NCBI RefSeq assembly: GCF_003473485.1
Contig: NC_053046.1
Span: 1,126,001 to 1,190,000, forward strand
Source of the DNA: Medicago truncatula
Taxonomy: Eukaryota > Streptophyta > Magnoliopsida > Fabales > Fabaceae
Direction of reading: 5' to 3'
DNA: 64,000 nt
The notes below the pieces were generated by a model. It did not search any database, was not told where the DNA came from, and saw only the letters and a list, made by a program, of their open reading frames with translations. Positions 46,470-59,000 of this stretch are shown piece after piece. Numbering within the stretch: the first letter of the stretch is position 1; every line of letters starts with the position of its first letter. The position numbers and the translations under genes are program-made.

Positions 46470-49073
46470 CAAAATGAGATTGATTTCTTCAAAATGAGGA
46501 TTGTGATGGTGATAAAAGTCCGGGTCCGAATGGGTTCAATTTTGCTTTTGTAAAGAAGTTTTGGTACTTAATCAAGGGCGAGATTAGAATTATGTTCGAT
46601 CAATTTCATGGTAATGGGAGGCTTTCTAAGGCAATGTTGGCTTACTTTGTTACTTTAATTCCTAAAATCAATTCGCCAATGGAGTTGAAAGATTTCCGCC
46701 CTATTTCTTTATTAGGGTGTCTTTTTAAACTTTTGGCGAAGGTTCTTGCAAGGAGGTTGGCAAGGGTGATGTGTCCAATTATTTCTCATAATCAATCGGC
46801 TTTTTGAAAGGTAGGAACTTAGCGGATGGAGTTTTGGTAATTAATGAAATTGTTGACTTTGCTAAGAAGTCGAATGAAGAATGTTTGATTCTTAAGGTGG
46901 ATTTTGAAAAGGCATATGATTCGGTAGATTGGAACTTTTTGGTTTATATGATGCGGAGAGTGGGTTTTTGTGCTAAATGGATAGAGTGGATGAAGGCTTG
47001 TGTGTGTGGGGGAAGTATGTCTATCCTTGTGAATGGAAGTCCAACGGAGGAGATTAATATTCAAAGAGGGTTGAAACAAGGAGATCCTCTTGCACCTTTC
47101 CTTTTTCTTTTGGTGGCCGAAGGCTTTAGTGGCTTAATGTCCAATGCGGTACGCCTCAATCTCTTTCAAGGTTTCAAATTTAAAGAGGATGGGAAGGTTT
47201 ATTCTCATCTACAATATGTCGATGATACTATTTGTGTGGGGAAAGCAACGGTAGATAATTTGTGGACATTGAAGGCTTTGTTGAGGGGTTTTGAATTGGC
47301 CTCCGGGTTGAAGATTAATTTCTTTAAAAGTAGTTTGATGGGGATTAATGTGGCGCCGGTGTTTATGGATATGGCGTGTAATTTTTTGAATTGTGCGCAA
47401 GGTAGTTTGCCGTTCATGTATTTGGGCTTACCGGTGGGGGGGAATCCGGCTAGGGCTACCAATTGGGATCCTTTGTTGGACAAGTTTTCCAAAAAATTGT
47501 CCTCTTGGGGAAATAGATTTCTTAGTCTTGGCGGAAGAATAGTCCTCCTTAATTCCGTCTTGAATGTGATTCCTATATTCTATCTCTCTTTCTTTAAAAT
47601 GCCGGCTTGTGTGGCAAAAAAGATAGTTAGAATCCAAAAGGAGTTTCTTTGGGGTGGCATGGAAGGGGGAAGGAAAATTATTTGGGTAAGTTGGAGGGTA
47701 GTGTGTCAACCTAGAGAAGTTGGAGGTTTAGGTGTTAGGGATGTTTGTAGGGTAATTTGAGTCTCCTTGCGAAATGGAGATGGAGGTTATTGCAAGATCA
47801 TGAAGCTCTATGGAGGACCGCTTTAGTGGAAAGATATGGTGAAAAGGTGGGAGAGTTGTTGGTGGATGGAGAGGATTTGTTGCCAAGGAATGCATCGCGG
47901 TGGTGGAAAGATTTGGTGGTGGGCTTTTAATTGGAGAAGGTCTCTTTTTGTGTGGGAAGATAATCTTTTAACGGAGTTGTTAGGAGATTTGGAAGGTTTT
48001 GTGGGGAGTGAAGTTGAAGACTCTTGGAGGTGGAAGTTGGAAAGTGATCACTTCTTCTCGGTAAAGTCTATGTATTCAAAATTGGAAGGGAGAGAGGTTT
48101 TGGAAGTTACCCGTCCGGTAGGGGAGAGGAGGGTGTTTCGCCAAATTTGGAAGACCGGGGCTCCTTCCAAGGTGAGTGCTTTTGTTTGGAAGGCTCTCCT
48201 TGATTGAATCCCTTCGCGTGTTAATTTGGAAAAACGGAATTGTTTACCTAATGATGTTGGTAATAATTGTGTTTGGTGTGGGGAGTTGGCTGAATCTTCT
48301 TTGCACCTCTTCCTTCATTTTGACTTTGCAAGGAATGTTTGGTTGAATTTGATGATGTGGCTTAATTTGAACTTTGTAATGCCGCCAAATTTGTTTATTC
48401 ATTGGGAATGTTGGAGCGGGGGGAATTTGAATAAAAAGGTGCGGAAAGGTTTGCGTTTGATTTGGGAGGCGGGAATTTGGGTGTTATGGAAAGCGAGAAA
48501 CGACCGGATCTTCAATAATGTCATTGTAACTTGGGAAGAGCTCGTGGAGGAGGTGAAGGTAATGACTTGGAGGTGGATGCTTAGCCGAACCACAACTCCG
48601 GCGTGTATGTTTTATGAGTGGAGTTGGAGTCCGCGGGATTGCTTAGCACGTTAATGAGCTGCTGCCTCCTTTTGTTTTTTTGGTCCAGTGGTGTTGGCTG
48701 CTCACTGGCAGCGATGCTGTCATGACAGTCCAGCAAGTTTTGTTGTGTCGTGTAGCCGGTTTTTTGAGGAAGGTCTGGCCTCTTTGGTGGCAGCTTTGCT
48801 GGTCTATTGGAGGCGGTGCTAAGGGGTTGAATTTTGATGGTTCATAATTGGATTTCAGAGCCATAACTCAAGCCTCTGTAGTGTTGTGATTGTTTGTTTT
48901 TGTGGTTCTAGAGATCAATTGTTTTCTATAGGTTATGTCTTTGGGTCTTTGGGGTGATGTTCCGCCTATATGTGGCATCTTTGTTTTTATTGCCACCGTC
49001 TCTTTGCGTCTTGCGAGAGTTTTCGGATTAATAATATTTGCCGTTTCAAAAAAAAAAAAAAGAAAAAAAAAAA
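46470..49073 (+). mobile_element. L1-type LINE, 5'-truncated and decayed
   Basis: The sequence enters in the reverse transcriptase (DKSPGPNGFNF near 46510), continues with ELKDFRPISLLGC, LKVDFEKAYDSVDW, INIQRGLKQGDPLAPFLF and LQYVDD (A-to-V in the usual YADD), then the zf-RVT domain near 48040-48350 (FSVKSMYSKL, CVWCGELAESSLHLFL). It is split by at least four frameshifts or stops, for example a lost T at about 46804 and stops near 47760 and 48205. The 3' UTR runs to an A-rich tail at 49048-49073. ORF1 and the endonuclease are absent. No target duplication was found. Confidence 0.92.
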
Positions 49074-51291
49074 GCTTTTGTCTATTTTTTGAGCGTACAT
49101 GACAAACATATTTGCAGAGAATCATTGCTAACCCAACTCAAGGAGGTTTTGTGTTTCTTGAAGATGCATGTAAGCTGAATGATGCATCTTGTATACTTAG
49201 ATACTCATCTTATATATGCCCGGTTGAGTTGAATGAATAATGTTGTACATCGATTTGTTCAGTATCCTTTTCATTATTTTAACAGCAAGACCTACAGGTC
49301 ATACTATTATTAGTCTTGTGATTCTTCTCTTTGCAGAACTTAAAATGGTAAGTGTAGCAAGCAACTGTTCGATGTCCGGCCATTGTTAAGTTAACAATCA
49401 TTCAGGGTTGGACTTGTGTGAAGAGGGATCCTTGTGAATAATGATTTATTTAAACTTCAAGATCAGGTCTTTGTAATTAACTGTTCTTAAGCTTAGTTAG
49501 CCGAGGGAATGTTTTGCTGCTATGTGTATGTGTTGAAGACCATGCTGTAGCTGACTTGGTTATGTGCATTGCATAGCACATGGATGGTTCCTTTCTCACT
49601 CACTCTATGTCTGCGGCTACACACATAATTTCTTTGTTGTCGACATGAAATTGGAAACGACACCAATGGAGCTTATGCTTTCCTTCTTCCCCATATTGCA
49701 CTTTCTTCAATTGCTTAAGACAAAGGAGTTGTTGCAGCTGTGTCTGCTGGAAAATTCTTGTATGATTTGAGAGTACTAATACGTTAAATAGTTAAAATTT
49801 TGTCTTAACCACCTAATACGTTTAATAGTAATAGTCCTAACTACCAAACATTTCATCAAAGAGACTAGGTCAAAATCCATTTATTGCATCCCACAAGTAC
49901 TTGCACGTATACTTCAAGAAATTGTATAACAATATAAGCATTGCATATTAGAAGATATTGACTTATTTAATAAAAGAGCAAAGCACCATTTTAGTCATTT
50001 TAAAAGTGTAAGATGTTGCCACACTAGTCCCCAATCAAACGAAAACAACGTTTAATCCTCCTCTCTACACTCTGTTAGTCATTTTAGTCACTATCGTAAT
50101 ATCACACTTTTCTGCATAACAGACTTTTAGAGCAGTATGGTGAAGCTGTAAATATCACACATTAATACACAGTTTGGTGCCACTTTAGTCTACTAATTCC
50201 AAGTGAAAAGAAGTAAAACTAGCCATGTTTGATTGCAAGAGTTGTATAAACCAGCCAGTTTTGCTGCAAAATCTGCATCCCTAAGGCTTTGAGACAGGAT
50301 TGTATAGAGAGATTGAGAAGGGGTTTGAGACAATAATTTTCAAGCTCGTGTTGTAACAACTTGAGTAGCCTATAATGATATAACTGAACATCTCAAAATG
50401 TCGTATAAATGCAATCAGCAAATTCAGCAATCTCATAATTGACAGACAAATGTATCATGAGAAAAACAAGTTGTTTATCTTAAAGAGATTCTTCGCGGCC
50501 AGGAACTAGTTCCTTTATAAAATGCACAAACTGCTTTTGAGCATGACGTTGACTACAGAAAAAGTAGTCAATACCTTGATCCATGAGTTTGATTCTAACA
50601 GTAGCAATTGGCACCATGCTTCAGCAAATGAAAGAAAGGACGCATATGAGAAGCAGCCACACTATACTTTAATCTATTTATGTAGAGTTGAAAATCTCCT
50701 AATAATTATAAAGATAGTTTGCCAGTTTTGCTTCGTATGATAGGTATTAGATTAATCAAAACTCAAGTACAAATGGAGTGAACTATTTGTTTATAACAAA
50801 CAATATAATAAAAACAGATCCACAAAATATTTACATCCATCCAGCACATGAACGAATCCATATAAAAGGTAGTACTATACCACAAACAAACAACTGTTTA
50901 AAATTTACGAAACAGATATTTACATAGCAGAGAAGATCAAACCAATGCATATTAGCTGCTTACCTGCATCTGTAAGATTCCTAGTGTAACACATGCATGG
51001 AAGACAGGAAAGTAAATGGTGAAAGGAACTTTATATGCCGAATATAATGACAGGCATGGTTTGGGAAGCACGATCAACACACATAACTTGTTCTAATAAA
51101 CATAAATATCAAACAGAAATTGCAAATTGCAACAAAGTAAGTTGTTCTTGTTATCGGAATAAACATAAACATGAAATAGAAACAGCAAATATAAAAAAGC
51201 TAATAAATGAAAAGCATCTTCCTTGTTTTTGTTATTGGAAGTAACAAAACATCAATAGAAGTGATGTTTGTTTAAGCTTGTAAGTAGATCA
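49074..51291. other. Intergenic region without a recognised gene
   Basis: Sequence is mixed and not strongly repetitive. Short ORFs (about 60-75 codons) lack recognisable domains. The part at 49100-49760 has a composition like a gene's 3' UTR, but I cannot tie it to a coding region. Confidence 0.45.
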
Positions 51292-52338
51292 TCATCCATC
51301 AAGCAAATCCTCCAATGGAAAAAAAGGTCTATAAAAGGGGGATCTGAAGAGTGGGCCAGATGGATGGCAGTAGGTTGGATTTCGGTAGATTGCTCTTTGG
51401 TCGAAGAGGAGTTTAGGGTCTTGTTGTAGATCTTTTAAGAAGAGTTGATAACCAGATTCCCACTTATCCTGAACAGGAACAACTCTACCATTCTCCTCTT
51501 TAGCAAAACTAATCTTGGTAATCAAAATGGGATCTCCTTCAGGCAGGTCATAACCAAGAGCATGGTCACCGGGTTTTAAAATACGACCAAGATGAGTCCT
51601 GATTTGAAAAGTGTGATTATTATTTCCAATATCTTTGACACGAGCAACTATGGCATTAGCTAAACGATATTTTTTGGCAGCAGCAGTATAAGTAGCAAAA
51701 GCATCACCATCTTCATCATGTTCATCCTTAAAAACCAGCTTCTTCTTCTGTTTATTCTCCTCCACCTCCTCCTCCTCCTCCTCATCTAATTTCTCAATAC
51801 CGAGAACAGCATATTCCACTAACTGAGGCCTAGAGAATGAAGGCGTGAAGGGTGCATCCCAGTATTGACCAGCCTTTAAGAAACAGTGGGTCAAGGTAAA
51901 TGGATCAAGCAAAGTAAATGTTTTGGCAACCCTAGTACAAATAACAATAGGACCAATATTTGGACCTAAAGAAGCAGCAATATTACTAGGCAGAATAATC
52001 AAATCCCCGCAGCAAATTGGGACGATTTCAACAGAAAAAAGGTATGGATCAATCTTGTTCCACTGAACCTGGGCAGGAAGTATGTCCACTATAAGATTGA
52101 CAACTTCCGCAGCATCAGATAAGCTATTGAAATAGAAAGACAAACCTTCATTGATGTTGTATTCGATTCTCCGAAAATTTCCAACGATACCAAGATGGTT
52201 CCAAACGCTGACCTGCTCCAAATGAAACAAAGTACGCAGTTCAGAAACATGTTGTTGACGAACATTCACAACAGCACGCCATCCTTCCTCCATCTTCGAC
52301 ACTTTCTGACCTAATTTTTTTCCAATTGCAATTTGCAA
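51292..52338 (-). CDS. NMD3-like protein lacking the N-terminal zinc domain
   Basis: NMD3 is the adaptor that exports 60S ribosomal subunits. The ORF gives 348 residues from 52338, or 333 if the Met of MEEGW (52293) is used. Landmarks: VNVRQQHVSELRTLFHLEQ, FSVEIVPICCGDLIILP, GPIVICTRVAKTFTLLDPFT, HCFLKAGQYWDAPF, a glutamate run near 183-197, ANAIVARVKD and LGYDLPEGDPILI. Plant NMD3 is about 510 residues. Here the N-terminal CxxC zinc-binding part and the linker after it are absent and the upstream DNA is MITE-filled, so none is nearby. It is intronless over the visible part. It could be a truncated duplicate or a retro-derived copy. Open over 1 kb, so it may still be expressed, but full function is doubtful. 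Confidence 0.78.
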   Translation of the reverse strand: MQIAIGKKLGQKVSKMEEGWRAVVNVRQQHVSELRTLFHLEQVSVWNHLGIVGNFRRIEYNINEGLSFYFNSLSDAAEVVNLIVDILPAQVQWNKIDPYLFSVEIVPICCGDLIILPSNIAASLGPNIGPIVICTRVAKTFTLLDPFTLTHCFLKAGQYWDAPFTPSFSRPQLVEYAVLGIEKLDEEEEEEVEENKQKKKLVFKDEHDEDGDAFATYTAAAKKYRLANAIVARVKDIGNNNHTFQIRTHLGRILKPGDHALGYDLPEGDPILITKISFAKEENGRVVPVQDKWESGYQLFLKDLQQDPKLLFDQRAIYRNPTYCHPSGPLFRSPFYRPFFPLEDLLDG

Positions 52339-52665
52339 TACGCTGCAGAACTCACTTTTCTATCTATTTATTTATTTGTTTGTTTTTTTTTTTTTTATGT
52401 TGGGCCAATAGAAATATATTGATGGATAAAAATAAGGGTACAATAAGAAATAAGCGTGCAAAAATGAGGTTACATGGACTTGAGCTTTTAGTTGGAAGCC
52501 TTCATGGGTGAGGTTACATGCTCCCAATGTTCCCTCTTTGTACGTGAGGTTACATGGACTTAAACTTTGCTGTGATTCTTATCAACTTTCATATTTTCAA
52601 CTTTGCCCTCTACGTAGAACATGAGTCTTTATTGGTATTCAATTGTAGCATCAACTATTTAATTA

Positions 52666-52821
52666 GGAGAAAACTTAAGTACAATTCCTTTAGATGCTTA
52701 AATTTACCATGATTTTTTTAAATCCATAATTTTTTAAAAGTTTATTATATCCAAAAAAATATTTATTTTTAATTAAGAACCATACGAAAAGCAGCTAAGG
52801 AATTGTACCTAAATTTTCTCC
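52666..52821. mobile_element. Palindromic MITE, family A, copy 2 (9-bp TSD)
   Basis: Direct ATTTAATTA copies (52657-52665 and 52822-52830) flank ends GGAGAAAACTTAAGTACAAT and its inverse. The right arm keeps AAGAACCATACGAAAAGCAG, as in the copy at 26414-26585. The left arm is more diverged. Confidence 0.85.
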
Positions 52822-52905
52822 ATTTAATTATGGTGTTTTAACAATTGTGTGTCGTATCCTTCAAAAAAAAAAAACAACTGTGTGTCGTATTCGCTAGTTG
52901 ATATA

Positions 52906-53663
52906 GGCCTCGTTTGGATAAACAACTTATATAGATGCTTATAGCATTATGGCTTATAACATTAGAGCTTACATCATAAGCTCTTATATTTGATAAATTA
53001 TTTATGTTTGGATATGTACACTAAAAAGTACTTACATAAATTGAAGTGTTTGGATGTGACATTACATAAGCAATTATCGAAATTTTAAATATTTTTAATT
53101 TAACAAAAAAAATCAAAAAATTGAACCACAATTATCAAGATTTTTTTGATAAAAACTCAAGATGTAAAAAACAATATTATAATATATATTAATTATAATT
53201 ATATATAAGAAAAAATTAACATTAGATAAGTATATAGTTACGTAACAAAAATAATATTCATATAAGAAAAATATTAATATTCAGTTTCATTTTGTTACAT
53301 AACAAAAAAATAATAAAAATCTTTCTTCAAAAAAAAAATAATATTTGTTACGTGTGTTAATTTAGTAAGATAAGTATATAACAATTTTGTTACTCATGCA
53401 CCGCTAAAGATAACTAACATTATAATTAAAATATATGTTTTGAAAAACTGGATCCAAAGAGAATCGAAGGAGGTTACATAAATTCATAAGCTCCTTGTTA
53501 AGCTGGAGGGTAAGCTGAAAATTTAGGCTTATTAAAATATGACATAAGCAACTTATGAAACTATGATAAGCTATTTTTATTTATTTACCCAAACACCTTT
53601 AAAAAGGCTTATGGAAGTAGATAAGCTCACATAAGCTCAAAATAAGTCAATCCAAAGAGGGTC
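52906..53663. mobile_element. TIR element, PIF/Harbinger- or hAT-like
   Basis: GGCCTCGTTTGGATAAACAA at the left and TCAATCCAAAGAGGGTC at the right are inverted, with ATA directly outside both. Subterminal AAGCTTATG and CATAAGCTT units face each other. The interior is AT-rich and non-coding. A shorter relative is at 18700-18976. Confidence 0.6.
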
Positions 53664-54027
53664 ATAATTTCATTATTTAATTTTGTTTGTTATTTCCTTT
53701 CGAAATTTTTTGCTAGTTCTTCTCTCAAGTCAAATGTTAACAGAAAATATTACCAAATTCACAGATACTTCAAAAAAAGATTTTGTCAAAAAATAAAAGA
53801 TTTACTTCAAAAAATATAACGGTGTACAAGATTACTATCCAATTTTTCCTCTCAAAAAGAAGATTAGCATCCAAATTTAATTTGAGTCAATCTTAAATCT
53901 CAAGTAATTCTACATAGACTCGACACTATAAATACTTCTAATACACATGCTATAACATCATAACCCCAACTCTAATAGTTCAATCCTTCTTAGTTCAAGA
54001 AATTTGTGCAACCTAGCTAGAGAAATA

Positions 54028-54318
54028 ATGAAGAAACCTGTGCAACCTAGAGAAATAACGAAGACTCGAGAGAAGGGTGATAGGGTGAATCCTATAACTA
54101 ATGAAGTTATCAGTTACAAGGAATTTGCTAAGTCTAGGCAAAAGTATGTGTATATGCAATATCCCTTGACAAACTTCGGAAAAAAGGAAGAGAAAGAGAA
54201 AGAAAGTGTGAAGCAAAAAATCAGAAAGTGGTACAACAATGTGAAGAACCCAAATAAAGAGCAGGTCAACAATAACAAAATGCTTAATGGATCGAAGAAC
54301 AAGTTATTTGATTCTTAG
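54028..54318 (+). CDS. Small lysine-rich protein, unknown
   Basis: I do not recognise this ORF. It would give 96 residues, about a quarter Lys/Arg, with KTREKGDRVNPITNEVISYK, a KEEKEKE stretch and no signal peptide or membrane helix. A TATA-like ACTATAAATAC lies about 100 bp upstream of the ATG. The 5' UTR text TGTGCAACCTAG then AGAAATAATGAAGA is repeated just after the ATG as TGTGCAACCTAGAGAAATAACGAAGA, so a small tandem duplication created or copied the start region. It may be a real small gene or a chance ORF. Confidence 0.4.
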   Translation: MKKPVQPREITKTREKGDRVNPITNEVISYKEFAKSRQKYVYMQYPLTNFGKKEEKEKESVKQKIRKWYNNVKNPNKEQVNNNKMLNGSKNKLFDS

Positions 54319-54730
54319 AAAATTTAGCAAGAGTTTTCTGATGCTCATCATTATCAACTGGGCAAAGGTTAATTTCATGATCATTGGAGTTCTCACGATT
54401 CAATTTCTAAAATTCTTAGTTTTATCTTTTTTTGTTATTTTCCATTAGATTTTTTTTTTTGGTTACATATTTTTCCATAGACAAACTTGAAGGGTATTTC
54501 GTATGTTGAGGCTTAGTTAGTGTGTTCTATGATATTCCCATAGAAACGCTGTTTAGTTCGTCAACTCATTCTCCTTTTGCTTGATCCACTATTTTTTGGA
54601 AATTTATTAAGAATTATGTTTTCTGCTGATTCGACCTGCACGTTCGTCTATTAGATTGCAAATTGAGCTGATCTATTTTTATTTTATTTTATGATGATTG
54701 TGTGGGGAAGTCCATGTCGCAAATGACATA
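54319..54730. other. Spacer
   Basis: AT-rich DNA after the small ORF. I see nothing specific in it. Confidence 0.4.
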
Positions 54731-55015
54731 TTTCTGCACAAACTTATGCATCCTTTTAGTAGTAATAGTGGATAAAGCCTCAACTTATATCTATTAAGAA
54801 AAATAGTCTATAACAACTACAATAAATTTAATTTGACTTGGTCTTGGAGGAATTGGTCCAACGATATCACTCCCCCAAGTTTTGAAGGTCCATGTAATCA
54901 CTATGTGATATGAATGATTGGTAAACCTCTGATACTCTTTGATTCTTTGCACAATTTCTTTGCAGTATGCTTGTAGGGTTGGACAACAATATCCTAACGT
55001 GAGGACTGAGGACAC
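54731..55015 (-). mobile_element. Gypsy integrase fragment (fossil)
   Basis: The minus strand encodes part of a Ty3/Gypsy integrase: a GYCCPTLQAYC stretch from the zinc-binding region, then TWGSDIVGPIPP and FIVVVIDYFS from the start of the catalytic core. It is an isolated fragment, in the opposite direction to the LTR that follows. Confidence 0.75.
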
Positions 55016-58000
55016 TTGAGGCCATTGTCCTAGATTTGATAGTCATTAGCGGTGTAAAAATATTTTAATTGTTGTATTGACACAGAGACATGCAATATTT
55101 TTAGGCGTTCAATTGTCTTCTGGTTCTTAGTTAGGGTTTGCAAGACAGCAAGAGTTTGTGGTAATATAAACAAAAATGCATAAAAGTAAGGAAACTTTAC
55201 AAGCTAAAAGACTTATTTGGGTTAGACTTCATTAAATACTCCTAAATTGTATCTTTTTGATCGATTATATAATTTTATATTTTCAATTATATCTTCACTT
55301 GTCGCTTTTGGTTTTCGTGTCCGTGAAACGACGAGAAATCTATCGTACTTTTAACTACGAACGTCTCACTAAATTAATTTGTAAGATGATGTAGGATTCA
55401 ACGGCGGTTTGTGACTTTAAATTTAACCATATTACTTTTATTATGTGTTTATATGTGTTTGTGTGTGATTATTCATCATTGGATGCATTTTCATGGGTTT
55501 CCGTGTTAGAAGGGTATTTTAGTCATTTTAAACTTAGGGGTATTTTGTTCATTTGGTTAGAACGGGTAAAATTATAAGTTTTGGTGAGAATTACTTTTAG
55601 TAATTAGTGAGAATAGTTATTTTACTAAGTTACTAGAGTAAAACTAAGATTTTACCATTACTTGACCGTTATTAGTTAATTACCGGTTAGAGTGTAGAAA
55701 CATTTTTGGTTTGAATAGAAATGGGTTAAGTCCATTAAGTGGAGGGTTAAGCCCAATAAGGAGACCTAGTATAAAAACCTACTCTTATGAGAATTTCCTC
55801 ACACTTTCCTTCATAAGATATTTTTTAGAGTGAATATAGAGAGAGTGTGGGAGCAAGAGGAGAAAAGGGTAGAGAGAAGAGGACTTGAAGAATCAAGGGT
55901 TGGGAGAAGAGCTAGGAGCAAAATTGAAGCCTAAGCTAGGGAGATTAATCTACTAAGGTAAGGGGGTTAGAATTCATCATATCACTTATTGCAATTTTCA
56001 ATTATTTGTATGAAAAATGCTTATTTTGGTGAATTGATTAATTGTTCATAAATGATGAAATTCATGCTCTAATTATGATGACATGTTTGGATGTATGAAG
56101 TTATGGATAATAGAATGGTTGTTAGTTGAATTACATGTTCAAAGTATGAGAAAATGATATATGTTGAAAATATGCTCAATTGGTGAATTATGCAATGTTG
56201 TTGATGAATTGTGATAAGTTTCATGATCAATTGATGTTGTTGTTGCTAAGTCATGTTGTTGATGATAATTCATGGCTTGGGTTTGCATGATTCATGATTT
56301 GTTGTTGAGAAATGAGATGTTGTTGGTGTTTTGATGAAAATGGGTTGATTATGATTTTGGATGTGAACTTGATGATTTGAAGTGATATAAGTGTTATTTA
56401 CAAGTGTTATGATTATGGGTAATGTTTGATTTAATTTGGGAGTCTTGTGTTTAATTCTAGTGATTTAAGAGTGATTCTTGAGTGACAAACGCATTGTTAA
56501 GCTGATTTTTGAACTGCTGTGAAGCCCAAAATCGGCCACCGATTTCTGAGCTGATTTTCCAGTTTTGGTTCGACGAAAATCGGCCGCCGATTTTCTGTCA
56601 GGCAAATCTGGAAAACATTCACATTTTTCACCCGTTTCCGTTTTGAATTGGGTTTTTATGTAAACATGAAAGTTTTAGATAATTGTGTTAGCTTTCTAAT
56701 GGCTTTGGTTTGGCTTCCAAATGATTTTTTGGACTTGAGTTATGATCAAATTACTACACATGAGTCATGTGGATTTTTGTGAAAACTTATCATAACTTTT
56801 TCTATGAGCTGTGGAACTTTTCCAAACTTGATATTGGGTTTAATGAAGTACTTAGAGTGAATAATTGAGTATGCATTTATGTATTTGGGAATGTGAATGT
56901 GTTGATGGTTTGAGAAATATTTTGGGTGGAATTGAATCGGTGAAAACGGGTTTTTAGCTAAAATGTCGTTTTAAGTGATCACGTGAAATAAGCTATGTTT
57001 TAGTGATCGAAATTGAGATGTTAGAGTTGAAAATGATGTGTTATTTTGCTGTTTTGATTCATATTTTTGCTGGAACATATTTTACATGGTCAAAACTTGG
57101 ATTTTCCAAATGGTTTGAAACTTGAGATTGTGTTGTTTCGGTTTTTCGGAAATTGTTGAAACTTGGAATTTTGTGAACAAAAATGGTTGCAAGCTTGGTC
57201 TACAGTTCATATGGGCTTAGAAAATGCTTGTAAAGTTGGTACAATGTCTTAATCATGTCAAACTTAATTTTCGGGTGGGATTGTGGAATGTATAAACTTG
57301 AGATTTTCTCATACGAACTTAGGCTAATCTTTGAACTAATGATTGATAGTTCGTAAGTGGCCTATGCTCATACTTATATGATTTATTAAGATTGAATTGT
57401 AGGATTTCAAACTTGAATAAGTTGCCTAGCTTTGAAAATTATCAATGTTGGTCGTTTGCCACATGATTTGGATTTTTGTCGGAAATGTTTCTTGAGCCAA
57501 TTGTCTTATGATTTGTTATGATTATTCTTGTATGACTAAGTGAAGTTGTATGAATGAATGATTGTATTGGATATGATGATTATCATGAGATATGTATGTC
57601 ATCTTACTTAGAATGTAAGGAATGCTTGAATGGTGAAACTATATGTGATAGTTGATGTTGAATGACATTGTTGATTATTGATAATCATGTTGATGTATGA
57701 TGAATCGTAGATGTTGAATATGATATTTATCATGAGATGTTGTTTTCCCTCTTACTTGGAATATGAGAATGCTTGAAATGGTGAAACTACATGTGATAGT
57801 TGATGTTGAATGACATTGTTGATTATTGATAATCATGTTGATGTGTGATGGTGAATACTATGATTTATTTGTGTATGGACATGTTTTCTTGATAATGCAA
57901 ATGTTGTGGAGATAATCAATATAATTGGGTGTTCTCCTATATATTGAGGTGAAAATTTTGGATTGTTGTCGCGTTATCGAGTCTTATTACATGTCCATGC

Positions 58001-58316
58001 ATCATAGTCGTGTTGAGATGATGTTTTATTCATTATTGGGCTCCGGCCTAGCAGAGATCTTTTGAGATCTAGTTTTGGGCTTCGGCCTAGCAGAGATCTT
58101 TTGAGATCTAGATACGATGTTTTATTCGTTATAGGGCTTCGGCCTGGCAGAGATCTTTTGAGATCTAGATATGGGTGACGACCTTGAGGAGATTTGGTAC
58201 CACATGCATATATGTATCAATAGGTGAATATCATGACATGAGTCTTATTGATATATGTGATTGGTGATTGTGAATGAATATTTGTGAATTGATAATTGTT
58301 CATGACACATGTGATT

Positions 58317-58996
58317 TGTGAGAAGTTAACTTAAAATCAGAAATCTGGAGCATCGTGCCACGATGGAGAAGCATCGCGCCACAATGGCTGAAGCAAGATT
58401 CCTGGGCAGACACTGAAAATTTCGTGCCACGATGAAGCCTCATCGCGCCACGATGGTCGCGCTGAAGATAAAAATAAAACGTATTTTCAGTTAGATTTGT
58501 TTCAGTTTTATAAGGGTTTACTTTCTACTATAAATATAGCCTTGTATCAGATGATAAAAGTGTGTAGAAAAACAAGGTTTAGACCAACAAACAAACTAGG
58601 GTTTATAGAGAATCTCTCTTGGCAACAACTCTAGGGTTGGGATTGTTTTGATTCACCTTGAACAAAACACTATTAGGATTGAGTCTCTTGGTCACGGGAA
58701 GAGGCTGGGACTTGGGTAGAATTAGGTTTGAAGACTGATTCTTGAAACTCATTATCTCTTTGTAAAGAAACTCATTCATTATAGTGGATCGGAGAGCTGC
58801 TCTCTCCCCCAGACTAGGTCATCATTAGACCGAACTGGGTAAACAAATATCTTGTGTTCTTTCTCTCTCTCTCTCCTTTTATCTCTTGCTGGTTTTGTTT
58901 GGATTAATTGCTACCCGCTTGTTTTGATTACTTGATATTAATTTGCTCCACACATCAAGTTTTTATTGGTGTGGTTTTCTCAACGAATTCACAACA
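58317..58996 (+). mobile_element. Copia-like solo LTR with 5-bp target duplication
   Basis: It starts TGTGAGAAGTTAAC, ends TTCACAACA, and is flanked by TGATT on both sides (58312-58316 and 58997-59001). It contains CTATAAATATA as a TATA box near 58538 and a leader-like CT stretch near 58860. It is nested in the Gypsy LTR, so it is younger than that LTR. Confidence 0.82.
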
Positions 58997-59000
58997 TGAT

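Noticed and set aside
51292-52338. SPT5/KOW-type elongation factor reading
   Set aside because: The acidic stretch suggested it, but GPIVICTRVAKT, LLDPFTLTHCFL and LGYDLPEGD are NMD3 landmarks and no KOW motif is present.
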